From: Rhodosporidiobolus odoratus
Lineage: Eukaryota > Basidiomycota > Microbotryomycetes > Sporidiobolales > Sporidiobolaceae
DNA length: 64,000 bases
Assembly: GCA_034387635.1 (NCBI GenBank)
Contig: JAOANU010000007.1
Location: 558,001 to 622,000, forward strand
Direction of reading: 5' to 3'
Shown: positions 21,270 through 33,620 of the stretch, one piece after another
How positions within the stretch are numbered: the stretch's first letter is position 1
Layout: each line of letters begins with the position of its first letter
Notes under the pieces: generated by a model
Databases searched by the model: none
What the model was told of the DNA's origin: nothing
Seen by the model: only the letters and a program-made list of their open reading frames with translations
Made by a program: the position numbers and the translations under genes

Positions 21270-24200
21270 ATGTTGGAGATGCGGCGACTGATCTGCCCCG
21301 TGCCCATGACTGACCTCAGCAAAAGACCGACCATGAGGCTGATGAGGTGGTCCAGGATGTGAGTTCGTAAACATCGACGACGACGAAGTATCCAGTTGAG
21401 CATGACCAGCCGAGGGCGAAGGATGAGGTTGAGGCTGATGAGGATGAAACCCTAGCGCATTCGCAGGGAGATGCGGTGAATGGAGTGAAGAGGAAATGTG
21501 AGGCGAGTGAACGACCGAAGTCGGAGGATAAGGGGAAAGAGATTGAGAGGTCGTGGGATGCGAGTAAGCGTGCCGAGAAAAGTCGTAAGGCGCCACTGAG
21601 ATGGGCAGGGGCGGGGCAGAAATGGGTATAGAGACGGGTGGGAGGGGAGAATGCGTCGAGATGGGGAACGCAGCGGACGCGGAAGAGAAAGGCGAAGCAG
21701 CGCTATAGGTGGAGGGGTAGTACGCGGTGCTTGCCGGCGGTGCGAGCGTACTAGCCGGAGGGTGGAACGGCGCCTGCGAGACTATCGGAGACGGGATATG
21801 GGCGTATGAAGAGGGTGCGCTCGGCCCGGTTGTGTAGTAAGGCGTATAGGGCTTCGGAGCGCCGCGAGGGCCTTGAGAGTACGCAGTCAGGTCGTAACCA
21901 GGAACGGGCGAAGGCTGGGAACGAGGCGGGAGGGAGGTTGCGGGAGGTTCAGGGGTGGGTGGCGGAGCTGCGTTCTTTGCTGCCGCTTTTTTCTTCTTGC
22001 CTTTCGTCGCCGTACCTCCGTTCGCCGCGGCCTCCGCCTGCTTCTTCTGCCGAGCGACAGACCGAGCATAACGAAGTCCTGTAGGTTGAGGCTGTCGTGA
22101 GCAAGGCTAAGCGGAGAAGAGACGAAGCAGACGTACCGCAGGCGTTGCACAGCGACTTGGCACCAGTCGGACCCTGCACACCATGTTGGAAGAATCAGCG
22201 GAATAGCAAAACTAACCATGCCGGAGGAATGCCAGGTTTACCTTCCTCCACTCCGGACTGTTGACCGTTCCGCAACTTTCGCAAGCTTTGACATTCGGCT
22301 TATACACCGGTCCATCCGGCCTCTGCTTCGGCGGTTTCTTGCCGCTCCCGCTCGTAGGCGGTGGCGGTGGAGGGACGGCAACCATCGACAGGTCAAGCGG
22401 GGCGGGCGCAAGCCCTGGTGCCGGCACTAGCCCCGGATGAGGTGCGGCAGCAGCGATGGAAGGGGAAGAGTGCGCGTTATAGTCGCCGTGACCGGCAGGG
22501 AGAGGTGGAGTTGGGAAAGATTGACCAGGTTGCATTTGGCCTGAAGGAGGGTGATTGGGAGCAGGGTAGGGCGAGTGAGGTGATTGGGATGCAACGTGCG
22601 GGGAGAAGTAAGAGTTGTTGCTGTGTGACTGGGAGAGGGGGTGCGGAGATGGTGCATAAGGATAGGCGGGAGGTGTCGACTGCGGTTGAGTGTAGGTGAT
22701 CTGGGGCGGCTCGAGAGTCGAGTAGGTCTGCTGTTGTGACTGCTGTGGTGGTTGCGGCTGATACTGTGGCTGCTGCTGAGCCTGGGCAGCGTAGAAAGCG
22801 GCATACGAGGTGGGCGCGCCTGAGGGAGAGTTACCCGAAACGCGGCGCTGATGCCCATTTGTCGGATAATTAGGTAGTTGTTGCTGGTGAGCCTCGGCCG
22901 AGAAAGCTCCGAGGATAGCCGACGCCGACGCAACTGTAGGCGAGATCCCTCCAGCAGTGATAGCCTCAACGTCGAGCGTGTTTCGGAGTAACCGCCCATT
23001 GGTCATGATGCTCAACCCGCTCAACCCCGCCTCTTGCTGCTGCTGCTCACCATTCGTACCGGTGCTCGACGCCGCCTCCGTCGTCTCGAGCTTAGGTAAG
23101 ATCGGCTGAGCCGGCTTGAACCGTTTCGCCGGCGGCGACATGTTTCCCTCGCCTTCTCCCAACAGCGGCGAAGACCTCTTACTTGGCCCGTTCGACCCTA
23201 CGCCGCCGTAACCATTACTCTGCGGACCGACTGTCGGCGTTGTGGGCGGCACGTCCTCGAGGGCGAAATCGCTCGCCGAGGCGGAGGCACCCGACAAGAC
23301 TTCGCCATTAGTGATCAGGCCCAAGCCGGCCTTGCGGGCAGAGCTGAGGTAGACGCCTCCGGTCTGGAAGCAGGCGAAGGTGAGGGCGCCATACATAATC
23401 ACGACGGATTCGATGGTCGTGAGGGTGCCGTCTTTCATGCTGCGTGCCAGGGGTTGAGCTTTGTTGTCACCCTGGCGAGAAGGAGAGGAATACGACATAC
23501 ACCGGATGTTTACTCCTGTATCTCCGCGTGCAGCTCGTCCTACTCGCTACCGCTTCTCGGGGCCTCTCCATAACCTCCTTCGCCAGCGCTGAAAACTGCT
23601 CGACGTCGAACCCTCCAAGCTTCTCATTCCCCTCGACTCCCTCGCTCTTAGGGAATGTGACTATCGCCTTCCCATTTCGGTCCAAGATTTGGAAGACATA
23701 GGCAGGAGGCGCGCCTCCTTCTCCTTGGAGGGGAAGCTCGGACGTGGTGCTTTCGGCAGTGTTGGGGCGGGAGGAAGGAGAGGCGACGCGCTCGAGGGCA
23801 GCAACGAGGGCTTCGCACTGGGGTGGGGAGAGGTAGCTGGGGTAGTCGAGGCCCGGGCCGCACCAGTTTGTCCAGTTTGACCTGTTCTGGGAGTTGTTGT
23901 CGTGGGCGGGGTCTTTGTCTGCTCAGGAGCAGCTTTGTTAGAGATACGTCCGCAGAGCTCGAGCTGTGCAGACTCAGCAGGAATGGGGGAGTATCGACGG
24001 ACCTGTCGCAGCGTGCAAGAACGCCAACACCGCGCCATGCAACCCCTTCCCTTTCCCCTCCCCCTTCCTATCACCCGCGATCCAGCTCGTTGTCATATCC
24101 AGAGTCAGATACTCGTCATCGATCGCGTAAATCTCGGCCCCGGGCACTTTGGGCGGTTGAGGGCAGCCGGTATCTCGCATGATTCGGACGACGCGGGAGT

Positions 24201-24822
24201 AGCGACACCTGGCGAAAACCGCGAGTCAGTCTTAGCAGAAAGAGTGCTTCCAAGGGAAAGAGAGAAGGGGGGCACACCTTGTCACACTCCCGAATACTCC
24301 GGTAACTTCCACTCCCTTGACCTCTTCCTCATCCGGCATCAAATCCTCCCGAAGCTGTTTCCTCTCGTCCGGATGCACCCAGTCCAGTAAGCTAGTCCCG
24401 ACTAGTCTGTTCGCCCATTCTCCCATATGATGTTGCAAGATGGGGTCGAGGAAGATGAACTCGAGGGAAGGTGAAAGAAGCGTCCAGTAACATCGGATAG
24501 CGCCAAATTCGGGGAGGTTGGCAGGCGATGATGAAGAGGGTGGGACGAAGGAGAGCGAGGGCATGGGCGGAGGAGCGGTAAAGGGAGAGGGGGAGTAGGT
24601 CTGTACCGGAGGAGTGAAGCCGGTGAAAGAAGACGAGGTGGGGAGGGAGCGAGGGAAAGGCGAGGCAGAGGTGCTGGCGTAGTAGCTATGGTTGACTCCG
24701 CCGAAGCCTGGGTGGGCCTGGGACGAGGTGAGAGAGGGATAAGGTGCGGCAGGAGGAGCGGAAGAAGAAGCGCTCGAGGCAAGGGGGGTGCGGGAGAAAG
24801 GGGACGAAGTGTCGGCGGCCAT
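21117..24822 (-). CDS. PAS-GATA transcription factor, white-collar-2-like
   Basis: Nuclear zinc-finger protein with one PAS region, the layout of WC-2, which partners the blue-light receptor WC-1 in fungi. ATG at 24822 (MAADTSSPFSRTPL). A Ser/Pro-rich region precedes the PAS-like part, RCYWTLLSPSLEFIFLDPIL with LLDWVHPDERKQLREDL (24500-24340), continued in exons after 24190 (AEIYAIDDEYLTLDMTTSWI) and by AYVFQILDRNGKAIVTFPK near 23680. A 93-bp intron (donor GTATGTCG at about 23503) joins RSKHPV to MKDGTLTTIESVV. The GATA finger is split by an intron at 22241: ACESCGTVNSPEWRK then GPTGAKSLCNACGLRYARS, with an 18-residue loop as in WC-2. Long Gln/Pro linkers follow. It ends GNGGDGHQ. Light function is inferred. 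Confidence 0.8.
21232..21266 (-). repeat. CAG-type repeat encoding polyglutamine
   Basis: An almost pure trinucleotide run encoding about twelve glutamines in the C-terminal tail of the PAS-GATA protein, flanked by His-Gln-rich sequence. A likely length-variable tract. Confidence 0.9.
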
Positions 24823-25751
24823 GTCGGATACTTTCTATGCTGCAGGGTCTGTAGAGAGTCGCGTCAGTCCACCCAGAGCTTCCTTTTGGCAGTCATCTCT
24901 CTTCCGGAGTCGCTGCCTCGGCATGCGATCCTGGCGTCCGGGCAGCATGCTACTGGCGCATTGCGAGACGACGGCGCCTTGGCCAGTACCGCGCAAGCCG
25001 TCATGCGTCGTGCATCTCAGCCAGAATCCCTGTGCGAGATGTTTATGGCCATGGTCGTCCGCCTTGTCCGCGCTGCCAGACACGGTCCCATGATTGCAGT
25101 TGGTCGAGGGTGAAGGGGACGCACCTGTTGCTCCAGTAGCCAGGTGTCGGTATCCCCTTGACCAGAGTCGTATCCTGGGAGCCGGGGCTGAAGTGATCGG
25201 GATCGCCTTGCGAGGCAACTTGAACGAGACGACGACGAGGGCTGACCGCGGTACACAGCGAGGGCGTAGCTTGGCCTGATGTGGCTGAGCCGGTATCTGA
25301 CTGCTGTTTATAGCCCGGTTGACCGCAGTAGAACAGCGATCGAGAAGTTGTTCAGCAGGAGCCAATCGACAATCTCGATTGACCTTTCGTTATGTTTCCT
25401 TTCTTTCCTCGGAGATCGTGATTCTGGTATAGCCTCCGACCATACACTCTATTCCATCCTGTTCCTGGTTGCTCCGTATACAATTCTATTCCAGCTATAT
25501 CAAGTAGTACATCATTTCCTGCCAAGGTCTGACTGGCTCCACCGGGCAAGGCTTCGGAAACACGATGGAAATGGCGGCTGCTGATCTTCCTCCAGGGTTG
25601 GAGGACCATAGAAGGGAGGATTTGGCGAAGACGAGGTATGCAATAAGGAAGAGCGAACAGAAGGGAAGAACATGATAAGGTGAAGGAAGAGTGATATCTA
25701 CATTTTTCCGTCCCCATCGATCCAAACACCTACACCTGGGCTCGTCTCGAC
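24823..25751. other. Upstream region of the PAS-GATA gene
   Basis: Contains the PAS-GATA promoter and the 3' flank of the deubiquitinase gene; both genes are on the minus strand. Frames of about 100 codons exist on both strands but have no domain, no good start context and no consistent introns. No RNA gene recognised. Confidence 0.4.
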
Positions 25752-28700
25752 TCAAGCAGACGGCGTCGCGGGCGTTTCAATCACATCCGGCAATGTACTC
25801 GGCGGAGGTTGAAGCGCGGTCGTACTGGCCATCTTGGGCGAGTCGAGGAAGACGGAACAGTTCGAGCCCGAAATCGAGCCGGCGGTGGTTGACGCAGTGG
25901 TGATGCGTTCGTAGAAGCTGGTCATACAAGCGAGGTGAGCCACGGTGAGCTGAAGGAAGAGGGAGGGAAAAAGACGTACAGCATGTAAGCCTTGCTCCTC
26001 AGAACCTCGGCTTCGCTCACAGCCATGACATCTTCATCAGAGCAGAACACCCATCTTCGCTCGCCCTTGCCGGCGTCCGTACCCTTGCCGTAGCGGTTCG
26101 TAAGGACGAAAGAGGCGTAGTGGCCTGCTCAAACCGCCGATGCAAATCACCAGGTACACGAATCAGTTGTGATTTCCATGCTAAAAGGAAAGGAGGAGGG
26201 AGGAGAAGACAGCAACGCACCAGTATCAATCGTGCCTTCGTGTACCACCACCGCATAAAGCCTATACCTAGCCCCCCCTTCCTCCTCCTTCTCCACCTCG
26301 ATCGCCTCCTCGGGCACCTCCACCCCTCTTCCCCTCTCTACAACCTCCTCCTCCTCTGCTTCTCCCCCAAGCCCAGTGGCATTCTTAGGCGGTTTCCCCT
26401 TGGGCGCCAAGAAGGGTTCCAAATCCATCTCCTTTGGGAAAGTAACCACGTCATCCTTCTTCTTGAGATTGACAAACGACGAACTCCCAAACAAACTCGA
26501 TTTGTTGGTTTGCATGAAGCGTTTCAGGTGGATGACGAGCACGGGAGGAAGGTCAGTTGGTGAGATGAGGTAACGTTTATGAGCGCGGCGGAGGATGTGA
26601 CGTTGAGTTTTAGGTGGGGCTTTGGTAACTTTGCCCGGAGCGCCGGTGGCAGAGGGCGAACGGGCGGGAGGTACGGATCCGGCCGTGGGGACGTGCGAGT
26701 CGAGCGAAGAAGCGGTCGTGGGTCGGGCAGCGGCGAACGAGATGCTCAGATCCGATCTGTTACCAGACGATGCGGGCGGGAGAGCCCCGACGTTTTCGAC
26801 AGTGAGGGGAGGGAGGTGCGAGCTTCCGCTGAGGCTGGTCGTGTCGGGATCAGGCGAATCATCATTGTCCTCCTCGTCCGTAGTCGTATCGATGGCTTCG
26901 CTCGAGATGCCGCCTTCGTCGTCGGCAGAAGCGGCCGTATCGTTCGTCGCCTTTGACGAAACGGAGAAAGACCTGCTCGGGACTTTGGCAGTGACGGTCT
27001 GAGGAGAAGCGGCGATGGGCGACATGGCAGAAGGAAGAGGCTCAATGGACGGGATCGAAGCGTCGGGGGTCTTGGTCGTGATCGTAGGCATCGCTCTCGG
27101 CGAAGCTGCCGGGGTGTTCCTCGCGGTCAAGTCCCCATCGGTACCGGCAGGACCGTCTTCGTCCTCAGATTCGACCATACCCTGATCGTTATGATCAGAA
27201 GGCCTCAACACCCTCCCCTCCCCATCCACCTGAACGGCCGCCCGAATCCCCCCATTCGGCATACTCTGCGCCCTTGCCGCCCTCTTCAACTTCCTCTCCG
27301 CCTTCTTACGTTCCTTCTCCTCCTTCCTCTGAGCTTCCAACTCGGGATTCAACCACTTCCAGCAGTTCCTGCACGCGAACGAGTTCTCGCCTTCGAGGAC
27401 TTCGACCGAGGTGAACTGTCGGAAACAGTCGTACAGGTCTGTGTTTTGCCAGTCCACCGAGGAGCTCGACCCGTTCAGGCGGAGGTTGGAGAGGGAGGAA
27501 GAAGTAGAGTCGACAGAGGGCGAAGAAGGTTGAGGCGCGGTAGATCCTGGCGGTCGCGCGACCCTCAAGCCAGGCGGCATGCCTTGCGCCGCCGGTGCCG
27601 GCACGTCCACCAGAACCTGCTTGATGTATGCAATCTGCGCAGCGGTAGGTTTCGGGATCTTGGGTCGGCGATGGAAGTGGTGGTGCGATTGGTCTGAACC
27701 GCGACTGAGAACTGAGAGGGCTCGTCCAAGCGGAGAAGGGTCTCGAGATGGACGAGATGAGGGGTTACTAGCACTACGGTGCGACGTCCCCGACGCCTCG
27801 GGCGGTCTGAGGCTCTGCGTACTTTCGCGAGAAAGCTTGGACGGGTCGAGCGAGTTGTGGCGCGAAGTAGAGGGGCCGCCGTTGGCGCTACCGTTGTGTA
27901 AGTGGGCAGGGCGAATGTGCTCGTCGTCGGTCTCGTCGGCTTCCGAAGGGGAACTACCACCTTCCGCCTCGCTAAGCGAGCTGTGAGTGCGTCGAGGAAT
28001 GCCATTTGGCGCCTGCTGGACATCGTCGCCGCTCTCCTTGCCTGAACCGCGGCCGCTCTTGCGCGAGAAGAAGCCAGACTGGAGCGTGCGGCGGATGCGG
28101 TCGCGCTTTGCGATCACGAGAAATCAGTATCACTAGAAAGGCAGCCGGCTGCAAAGAAGAAGCTCACCTTGCGCATCTTGTTACCCTGCTCATCCTTGAG
28201 CGAGAGCGACAAGTCCATAAAGTCCTCTTTGGTGAGCGAGACTATGCGCGGCAGACAATGATACCTGGGTAAGTGAAGCGCTGTCGCCGTTCTCAAGAGG
28301 GAAAGAGAGGAGACGACGTACCAGTTTTGCACTCATCGCAGATGATAAAGCTCGCCAATTTTCCCTCAAACACACTGCCCACAAACGGTCTCATGCCACT
28401 CTTCCTCCTCTTCTTCTGTTCCTCCCCTTCCTCCTCACTGCTACTACTCTCCCCATCGCTATCGCTACTACTGCCTTCATCCTCCTGTTCTTCTTCCGTC
28501 TCGTTCCCATGGACCGAGGCAGACGACTCGCTGATCGCGTCTTCGGGGACGAGAGCTTGACCTGAAGAGTCGACGACGGCTTTGACGGTTTCGGAGCGGA
28601 GGTGCATCGAGGGCCGACGGAGACCAGCGGAGGAGTGCGAAGGAGGGAGGGCGGACAGCTTCTTGATAAGCTAAAGTGCGCAAGGTAGGGGCGTGAGAGG

Positions 28701-29522
28701 AAGATGAGTCTTTCCAGCCTGATCCGTGACATGGGAAGGCGGAGAGTCGCTTACGTCCTGTTCCTCCATCATAATGCCATCGATGAGATGCCTCAGCAGC
28801 TCGTGCGAGTCTTGTTGGGTTGCTTCCGCATACTCGTCGTACTTCATACTCAACTGCCTCAACAAGCTCTTGGGGTTAAACGCCTTCTTCCCCATTGTGC
28901 CGTCTTCATTGTTGGTCGGGTCGAGTTTGTTGAGGAGCACGAGCAGGGCGGCACTCATCGGAAGCGGCGAGGCGAGGTGATCGAGGTCAGGGTTGTATGA
29001 CGGAGATGTGGGAGAAAGGGCTTGCAAAGCGGGCGAGGATTCCGGTGCAGCGAGGATGATATCGGTCAAGGGTTGCGTCGCCGTGAGAGACTGCACGATG
29101 GTATTGTAGAAGCATCTGTACAAAGAGCAGCGCTTCAGCATTTAGTTACATCTTCGGCCCGGGAACATTTCCTCGCATTCATGTCGTCCTGCCTCCGTAG
29201 GGCAGGACGTGAAGACAGCGTGTGGGGATGAAACAGGAGGACAGCATGACGTACGAATTGCCCAAATTCACCAACCCGACACTGCATGTGGAGGTCCAGA
29301 CAAGAGACGAGAAAAACATGGGGGAATGGGGTCAGTCGGCGTTTTCGCGAAAACAGGGCGTGGGCGCGCGGGTCATGCCGGAAACACCCTCAGGAGGAAA
29401 CGCGAGGCGCACTGGAAGATGTCCTTGACGATTTCGTCTTTGAGAGCGGCAGAGGAGTTTGAGGCGTTTGATCCGCGTCTGACGCCAAAATTCGGGAGGG
29501 CGATGGAGGATCTTCGTCGCAT
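25752..29522 (-). CDS. Ubiquitin-specific protease (C19 peptidase, USP16/45-like)
   Basis: Cysteine protease that removes ubiquitin from proteins. ATG at 29522 (MRRRSSIALPNFGVRRGSN); the first exon ends at DIF and splices to a small exon giving VGLVNLGNS and then CFYNTIVQSL, which rebuilds the catalytic Cys box across two introns. EATQQDSHELLRHLIDG (about 28800) is the second USP signature. Two CxxC pairs, FIICDECKT and FACRNCWKWL, form the zinc ribbon but are separated by a very long Ser/Thr/Asp-rich insert. The His box is GHYASFVLTNRYGKGTD (about 26130), and PPVLVIHLKRFMQTNKSSLF precedes it. The protein ends TPATPSA. An acidic insert (about 28500-28400) resembles USP16-type proteins. Class is firm, orthologue tentative. 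Confidence 0.88.
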
Positions 29523-30330
29523 GGCGGTTAGGTCTGGTCAAGCTGTAAGAGCGCGAGAGGGTTAGCTAGAGAGTCTCTGTGCTGGAGGAATACTGGCCTG
29601 GTCCCGCCCACGCTGGCTGTCCTAGTCCCGGTGGGTGAGGGTAACCCCTCGGGGACCCCATCGACAGAGTCCTGCCGCGGCGAGCCATTCCGTCCGACGG
29701 CTTGACCTCGAGAAATCCATGCAGTGCATAACCCAAGGTAGAGAGTATGGCGTACTCTATACGAAGTGTTTATGGCTGTTGAGCAGTGGAGAACAGAGGA
29801 GAGGGAAGGTGGAGGGCGGAGAGGAGGGAAGTCGGTGCCGCGGGGCGAGAAGTGAAGACGGCAAGTCGACTGGGTGGAGGTGTTAGGAGCGTCTAGAGTA
29901 GTTCTATGGTGGATCAAGAAGCTGTGCAAGCAGAGTGAGGCGCGGGTAAGAAGGAACGGCTTGGCCGACGGTGTTCGGGGCAGAAAATGGCAGGACAGTC
30001 CTGCTCACAATGACGCCGGGGCTTCTGTTTAGTTTACTACTTGTAGCTGTCGACTATACTGTACTCTGCACAGCTATGGATCCGCTCTGTTCTGCAGTAG
30101 GAGACAATCTACGAAAATATGACGGCGCCCGCGCAGAGCAGAACGGCTGTTGTAACGTTACCTTCTCCTCAACCCTGCCCCGCTAGACCTGGTTGAACTT
30201 GGTGCGCCCACGCGTGACCTCAGCGTCCGCCCTGACAAGCTGTCCGTCTCTTTCCTCGCTTCCTCCTCCAGTCCCCCACTTCTCACAGCGAAGCGATCCT
30301 ACTCAATACTGTCTCGTCACGCCTCCAGTC
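29523..30330. other. Divergent promoter region, deubiquitinase and methyltransferase genes
   Basis: 0.8 kb between the start codons of two divergent genes. It has GC-rich and pyrimidine-rich segments, with no gene, repeat or RNA fold I can support. Confidence 0.4.
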
Positions 30331-31748
30331 ATGGCCGACAGCGACCCCAACTTTCCACAAAACCTTTCCATAGCCCCTTCGAATCGAGCTACGGTCAGAC
30401 TCGGCAGTTTAGGTGAGCGGTACCAGAACGACTCAGACGACGATGGTACGTTCGCATCTATGCTCGCTAGAGTAGTGCCAGACGCGTAGGCAGACAGTAT
30501 GCTGACATGCCATCGAACGAAGCGTAGCGAGCCAAGACATCGAGACGTTCGGCATCGCTGGACGGTAAATTCCTTGTCTTTCCTTCCTCTTAGTTCCGTC
30601 TCTGGCGACTGATCTGCTTCCTCCATCCCGCCCTCGCAGTACCTGGGAAGCAGCCTACATCTTGCGGCACTATCTTACTCCACCGGCCTACAGCTCTCCC
30701 CCTCCCATCTTTGATCCGCCCTGCCCGCTCTACCCTCCACCTCCCGACAGTCCAGTCTCCCTCTTACCGCCTTCCGCCTCGCCTAGCAACCCGAGCAAGA
30801 AACAACGAACCATCCTCGAGATTGGCTCCGGGACTGGCTTTCTGTCCCTCGCCCTGGCGCCTCATCTCGGATCAAACGACACCCTCGTCCTGACGGATCT
30901 GGAAAACGTTTGCCCATTGCTGGACAAGAATCTCGAGACCGCCCGGTCGCGATGGCGGCATAGAGGCGTATTCGCCGCGTCTACTCCGTATGCCAAGTCA
31001 CCAGAAGAGGGGTCTGAGCCAGCTTTCGCCGAGCCGACCGTGCTCGTCCGCCCGCTGCCGTGGGGGTCTCTGCCGCACCTACAGGCTCTCTCAGGCGACT
31101 CCATCCTTCCGGATCTGATCCTCGCCAGCGACCTCATCTATTTCCCCTTTCTGTATCCACCCTTGTTGCGCAGTCTCATAGGGCTCACTCAGCCGCGCCG
31201 AACACCTGAAGATGCAGACGCGAGGAAACCAGGGAGTCATTGCGAGGAACAAGCAGCCGAAGACGGGATCAAGATAGTTTTCTCGTATAAGGTGAGGAGC
31301 TTGGTGAAGGAAACCCCGTTCTGGGAGGCTTTCGGTGCGTTGAACAGCCTTTCCCTCTTCTCCCCTTATTCGGTCTGTACAGGCCAACGCTAACAACATA
31401 TTGCACGATTGTTCAGGTCGATGGTTCTACTTCACTCCCGTTTACCTCGGCTCCCCGGTCTCTCTATCGCCGTCTTCGTCCCCCTCTTCATCCCCGTCTT
31501 CCACTCCTCCCTCCCTAACCTGGTCACGCTTCGGCACCCAAACCCCCTCCTCCGACAAACCCGACGACACGGACGAACTCTACATCTTCATCTGCACTCG
31601 CTGGTCTTCAACTATGGATGTTTCGGTTGAGGCATTGGACGAAATTGGGGATGCAGAGTTGCTGCAGGGTACAGGGAGGGCGAAAGGGCACGAGGAGGGA
31701 GCGGGGCAGTGGGAGGAGATATTGCTGCTGGGGGCGGGGTTGGAATGA
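30331..31748 (+). CDS. METTL21/EFM-type protein methyltransferase
   Basis: S-adenosylmethionine-dependent methyltransferase of the family that modifies lysines on elongation factors and chaperones. ATG 30331 (MADSDPNFPQNLSIAPSNR). Small exons lead to SQDIETFGIAGR then TWEAAYILRHYLTPPAYSSP. Motif I is ILEIGSGTGFLSLALAPHLG (about 30815). TLVLTDLENVCPLLDKNLE is the acidic post-I segment, and LPDLILASDLIYFPFLYPPL (about 31110) carries the D-x-x-Y-type motif of METTL21 proteins. An intron (about 31336-31416) joins WEAFG to RWFYFTPVYLGSP. It continues with a Ser-rich insert, DELYIFICTRWSSTMDV and an end at 31748. Substrate is unknown. Likely cytosolic, since no targeting signal is seen. Confidence 0.8.
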
Positions 31749-32038
31749 CGGGCAGGGGGGGCGGAGAGGGGGAGGAAGGGATGACTAGAAGAAAAGAGGA
31801 GAAATAGACGAACAGCAACTTATCCGCGCGAGGGCCTTGGCGCAGAGGTTCCCAGGCGGCTCATAGCTTAGGCGCCCGCTGTGCGCATTGTACTGTTGCT
31901 ATATCGTACCGAGACCAACAACGCGTGCCTACATCTCAACGCGTCCAGCACGCGTCGAGGCTGCCGGCGTCGGCGTCCGCTTGTCTCTTCTCTACTCAGT
32001 TTACAACTGCCTCTACCATACTGCGAGCCTTGCACAAC
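31749..32038. other. Short intergenic region before the RNase H2 gene
   Basis: 290 bp between two plus-strand genes. Purine-rich in its first part; nothing else identified. Confidence 0.4.
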
Positions 32039-33620
32039 ATGCCTCGCAAACGTGCCGCCCCTTCTCGGTCCCCCTCTCCCGGTCCTTCAGAACCTCAACA
32101 ACGCTTCCACTTCCCCTCCGTCCGACTCGACCAACCCCTCATCGACTCATACACCTTTCATAGCGTCGACCTCGAGGGTCACAAAGATAAGGGAAAGGGC
32201 AAAGAACGCGCCGGAGGCGAGGACGGGATGGATGAGGACTCGGAGGGCGAGGGGAGGAAGGAGGGGGAGTGGATGTTGGGCGTAGATGAGGCTGGTAGGG
32301 GTCCTGCGTTGGGTACGTCTTGCCTTTTTCCTGGCAGAGAATGGCTGGCGATGAGCACGAACGCTTGGAAGCTGAACAGTCTTTCCTGCCTTTTTGTCTT
32401 TCTTTCTTTCTTGCCTTCTTTCCCGCAGGTCCACAGGTTTACGGCATAGCCTTCTGCCAACTCTCCTACTCCGACTCACTTAAGGAGCTAGGCTTCGCAG
32501 GTACACCTCGCTCTCTCCGGTTGTCGTCCAATCTCGCGAGGCTTACACGCTCGTCCTGCTCTTTCCAGACTCGAAAACCCTTACCGACCCTATTCGCGAA
32601 GAGCTGTTCAAAGTCATCATTGAGCATCAAGAACATGTCAAGTACTCGGTGACGGTTATGAGTCCAGCAGACATTTCAGCGGGGATGCTGAGGAAGCAGC
32701 CATATAACCTGTGCGTTTTTGTTGCCATGTTTCCCATTCAGGCTCTATCCATAGGGACACTCTCATCATGTCTAATATGAATGGGCTACAGGAATGCGCA
32801 GAGTCACGACACGACAATCAACCTGATCAGGGAGGTAGTGGAGAAAGGTTACAACCTCAAGGAGGTAAGCTTCAGCCAGCCCCATGCCTGCCTGTCCCCT
32901 CCTTCTCCGCTCCATATGTGACTTATAGTCTGCGAATAACTTTGCAGTGCTACGTCGACACGGTCGGTCCCGCCGCCGACTACCAAGCCAAACTCTCCGC
33001 ACTCTTCCCGACAATCTCTTTCACCGTCACTTCAAAAGCCGACGCACTCTTCCCCATTGTCTCGGCTGCTTCTATCGTGGCAAAGATTACGCGAGATCGG
33101 ATCCTCGAAGATTGGACTTTTGCGGAATCGGGCGTGGAGGAAGGAGGGGAGGCAGAAGCGGATAAAAGGTTGTTCGGTAGCGGTTACCCGAGTGGTGCGT
33201 ACTTCCCTTGACATCTTCAATCACATCGCCCTTCTTCGCCCTGCTGGTCCTTGCTACGTATTTACGACTCTTGTTTACACCCGCGCAGACCCCAAAACTG
33301 TCGCTTGGCTCCAGGACAATTTTCATCCCATCTTCGGCTTTCCTAACGTCGCTCGGTTCAGTTGGGCCCCCGTCAAAAACGCTTTGCAAAAGAAGGGACC
33401 GGCATTCAAGTGGTACGTCCTTTCATTATCGCCTTCGTCTCTGTCTCGCCTAGAACGTATTTCCGTGTCGTCCTTGTCTGCTGACTTTTGACTTTGACGG
33501 ATGGGATACAGGGACGACGAACCCGCTTCGATTCAGAAGTATTTCTCGGGAAAGTCGGAGGGGGCAGAACAGGCCCCTTTGTGGAAGGAGTACAACCTCG
33601 TTTCGGTCGGCGATTTTTGA
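32039..33620 (+). CDS. RNH201: Ribonuclease H2 catalytic subunit A
   Basis: Removes ribonucleotides and RNA from RNA-DNA hybrids in the nucleus. ATG 32039 ([17 protein letters not shown]). All four catalytic acids are visible: Asp and Glu in [15 protein letters not shown] (about 32273), Asp in [19 protein letters not shown] (about 32950), and Asp in [19 protein letters not shown] (about 33060). [17 protein letters not shown] joins across an intron near 33196-33288, followed by [16 protein letters not shown]. The protein ends LVSVGDF at 33620. Seven exons or so are separated by 60-110 bp introns. It carries an extra Lys/Glu-rich acidic insert before the catalytic core compared with yeast Rnh201. 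Confidence 0.93.
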
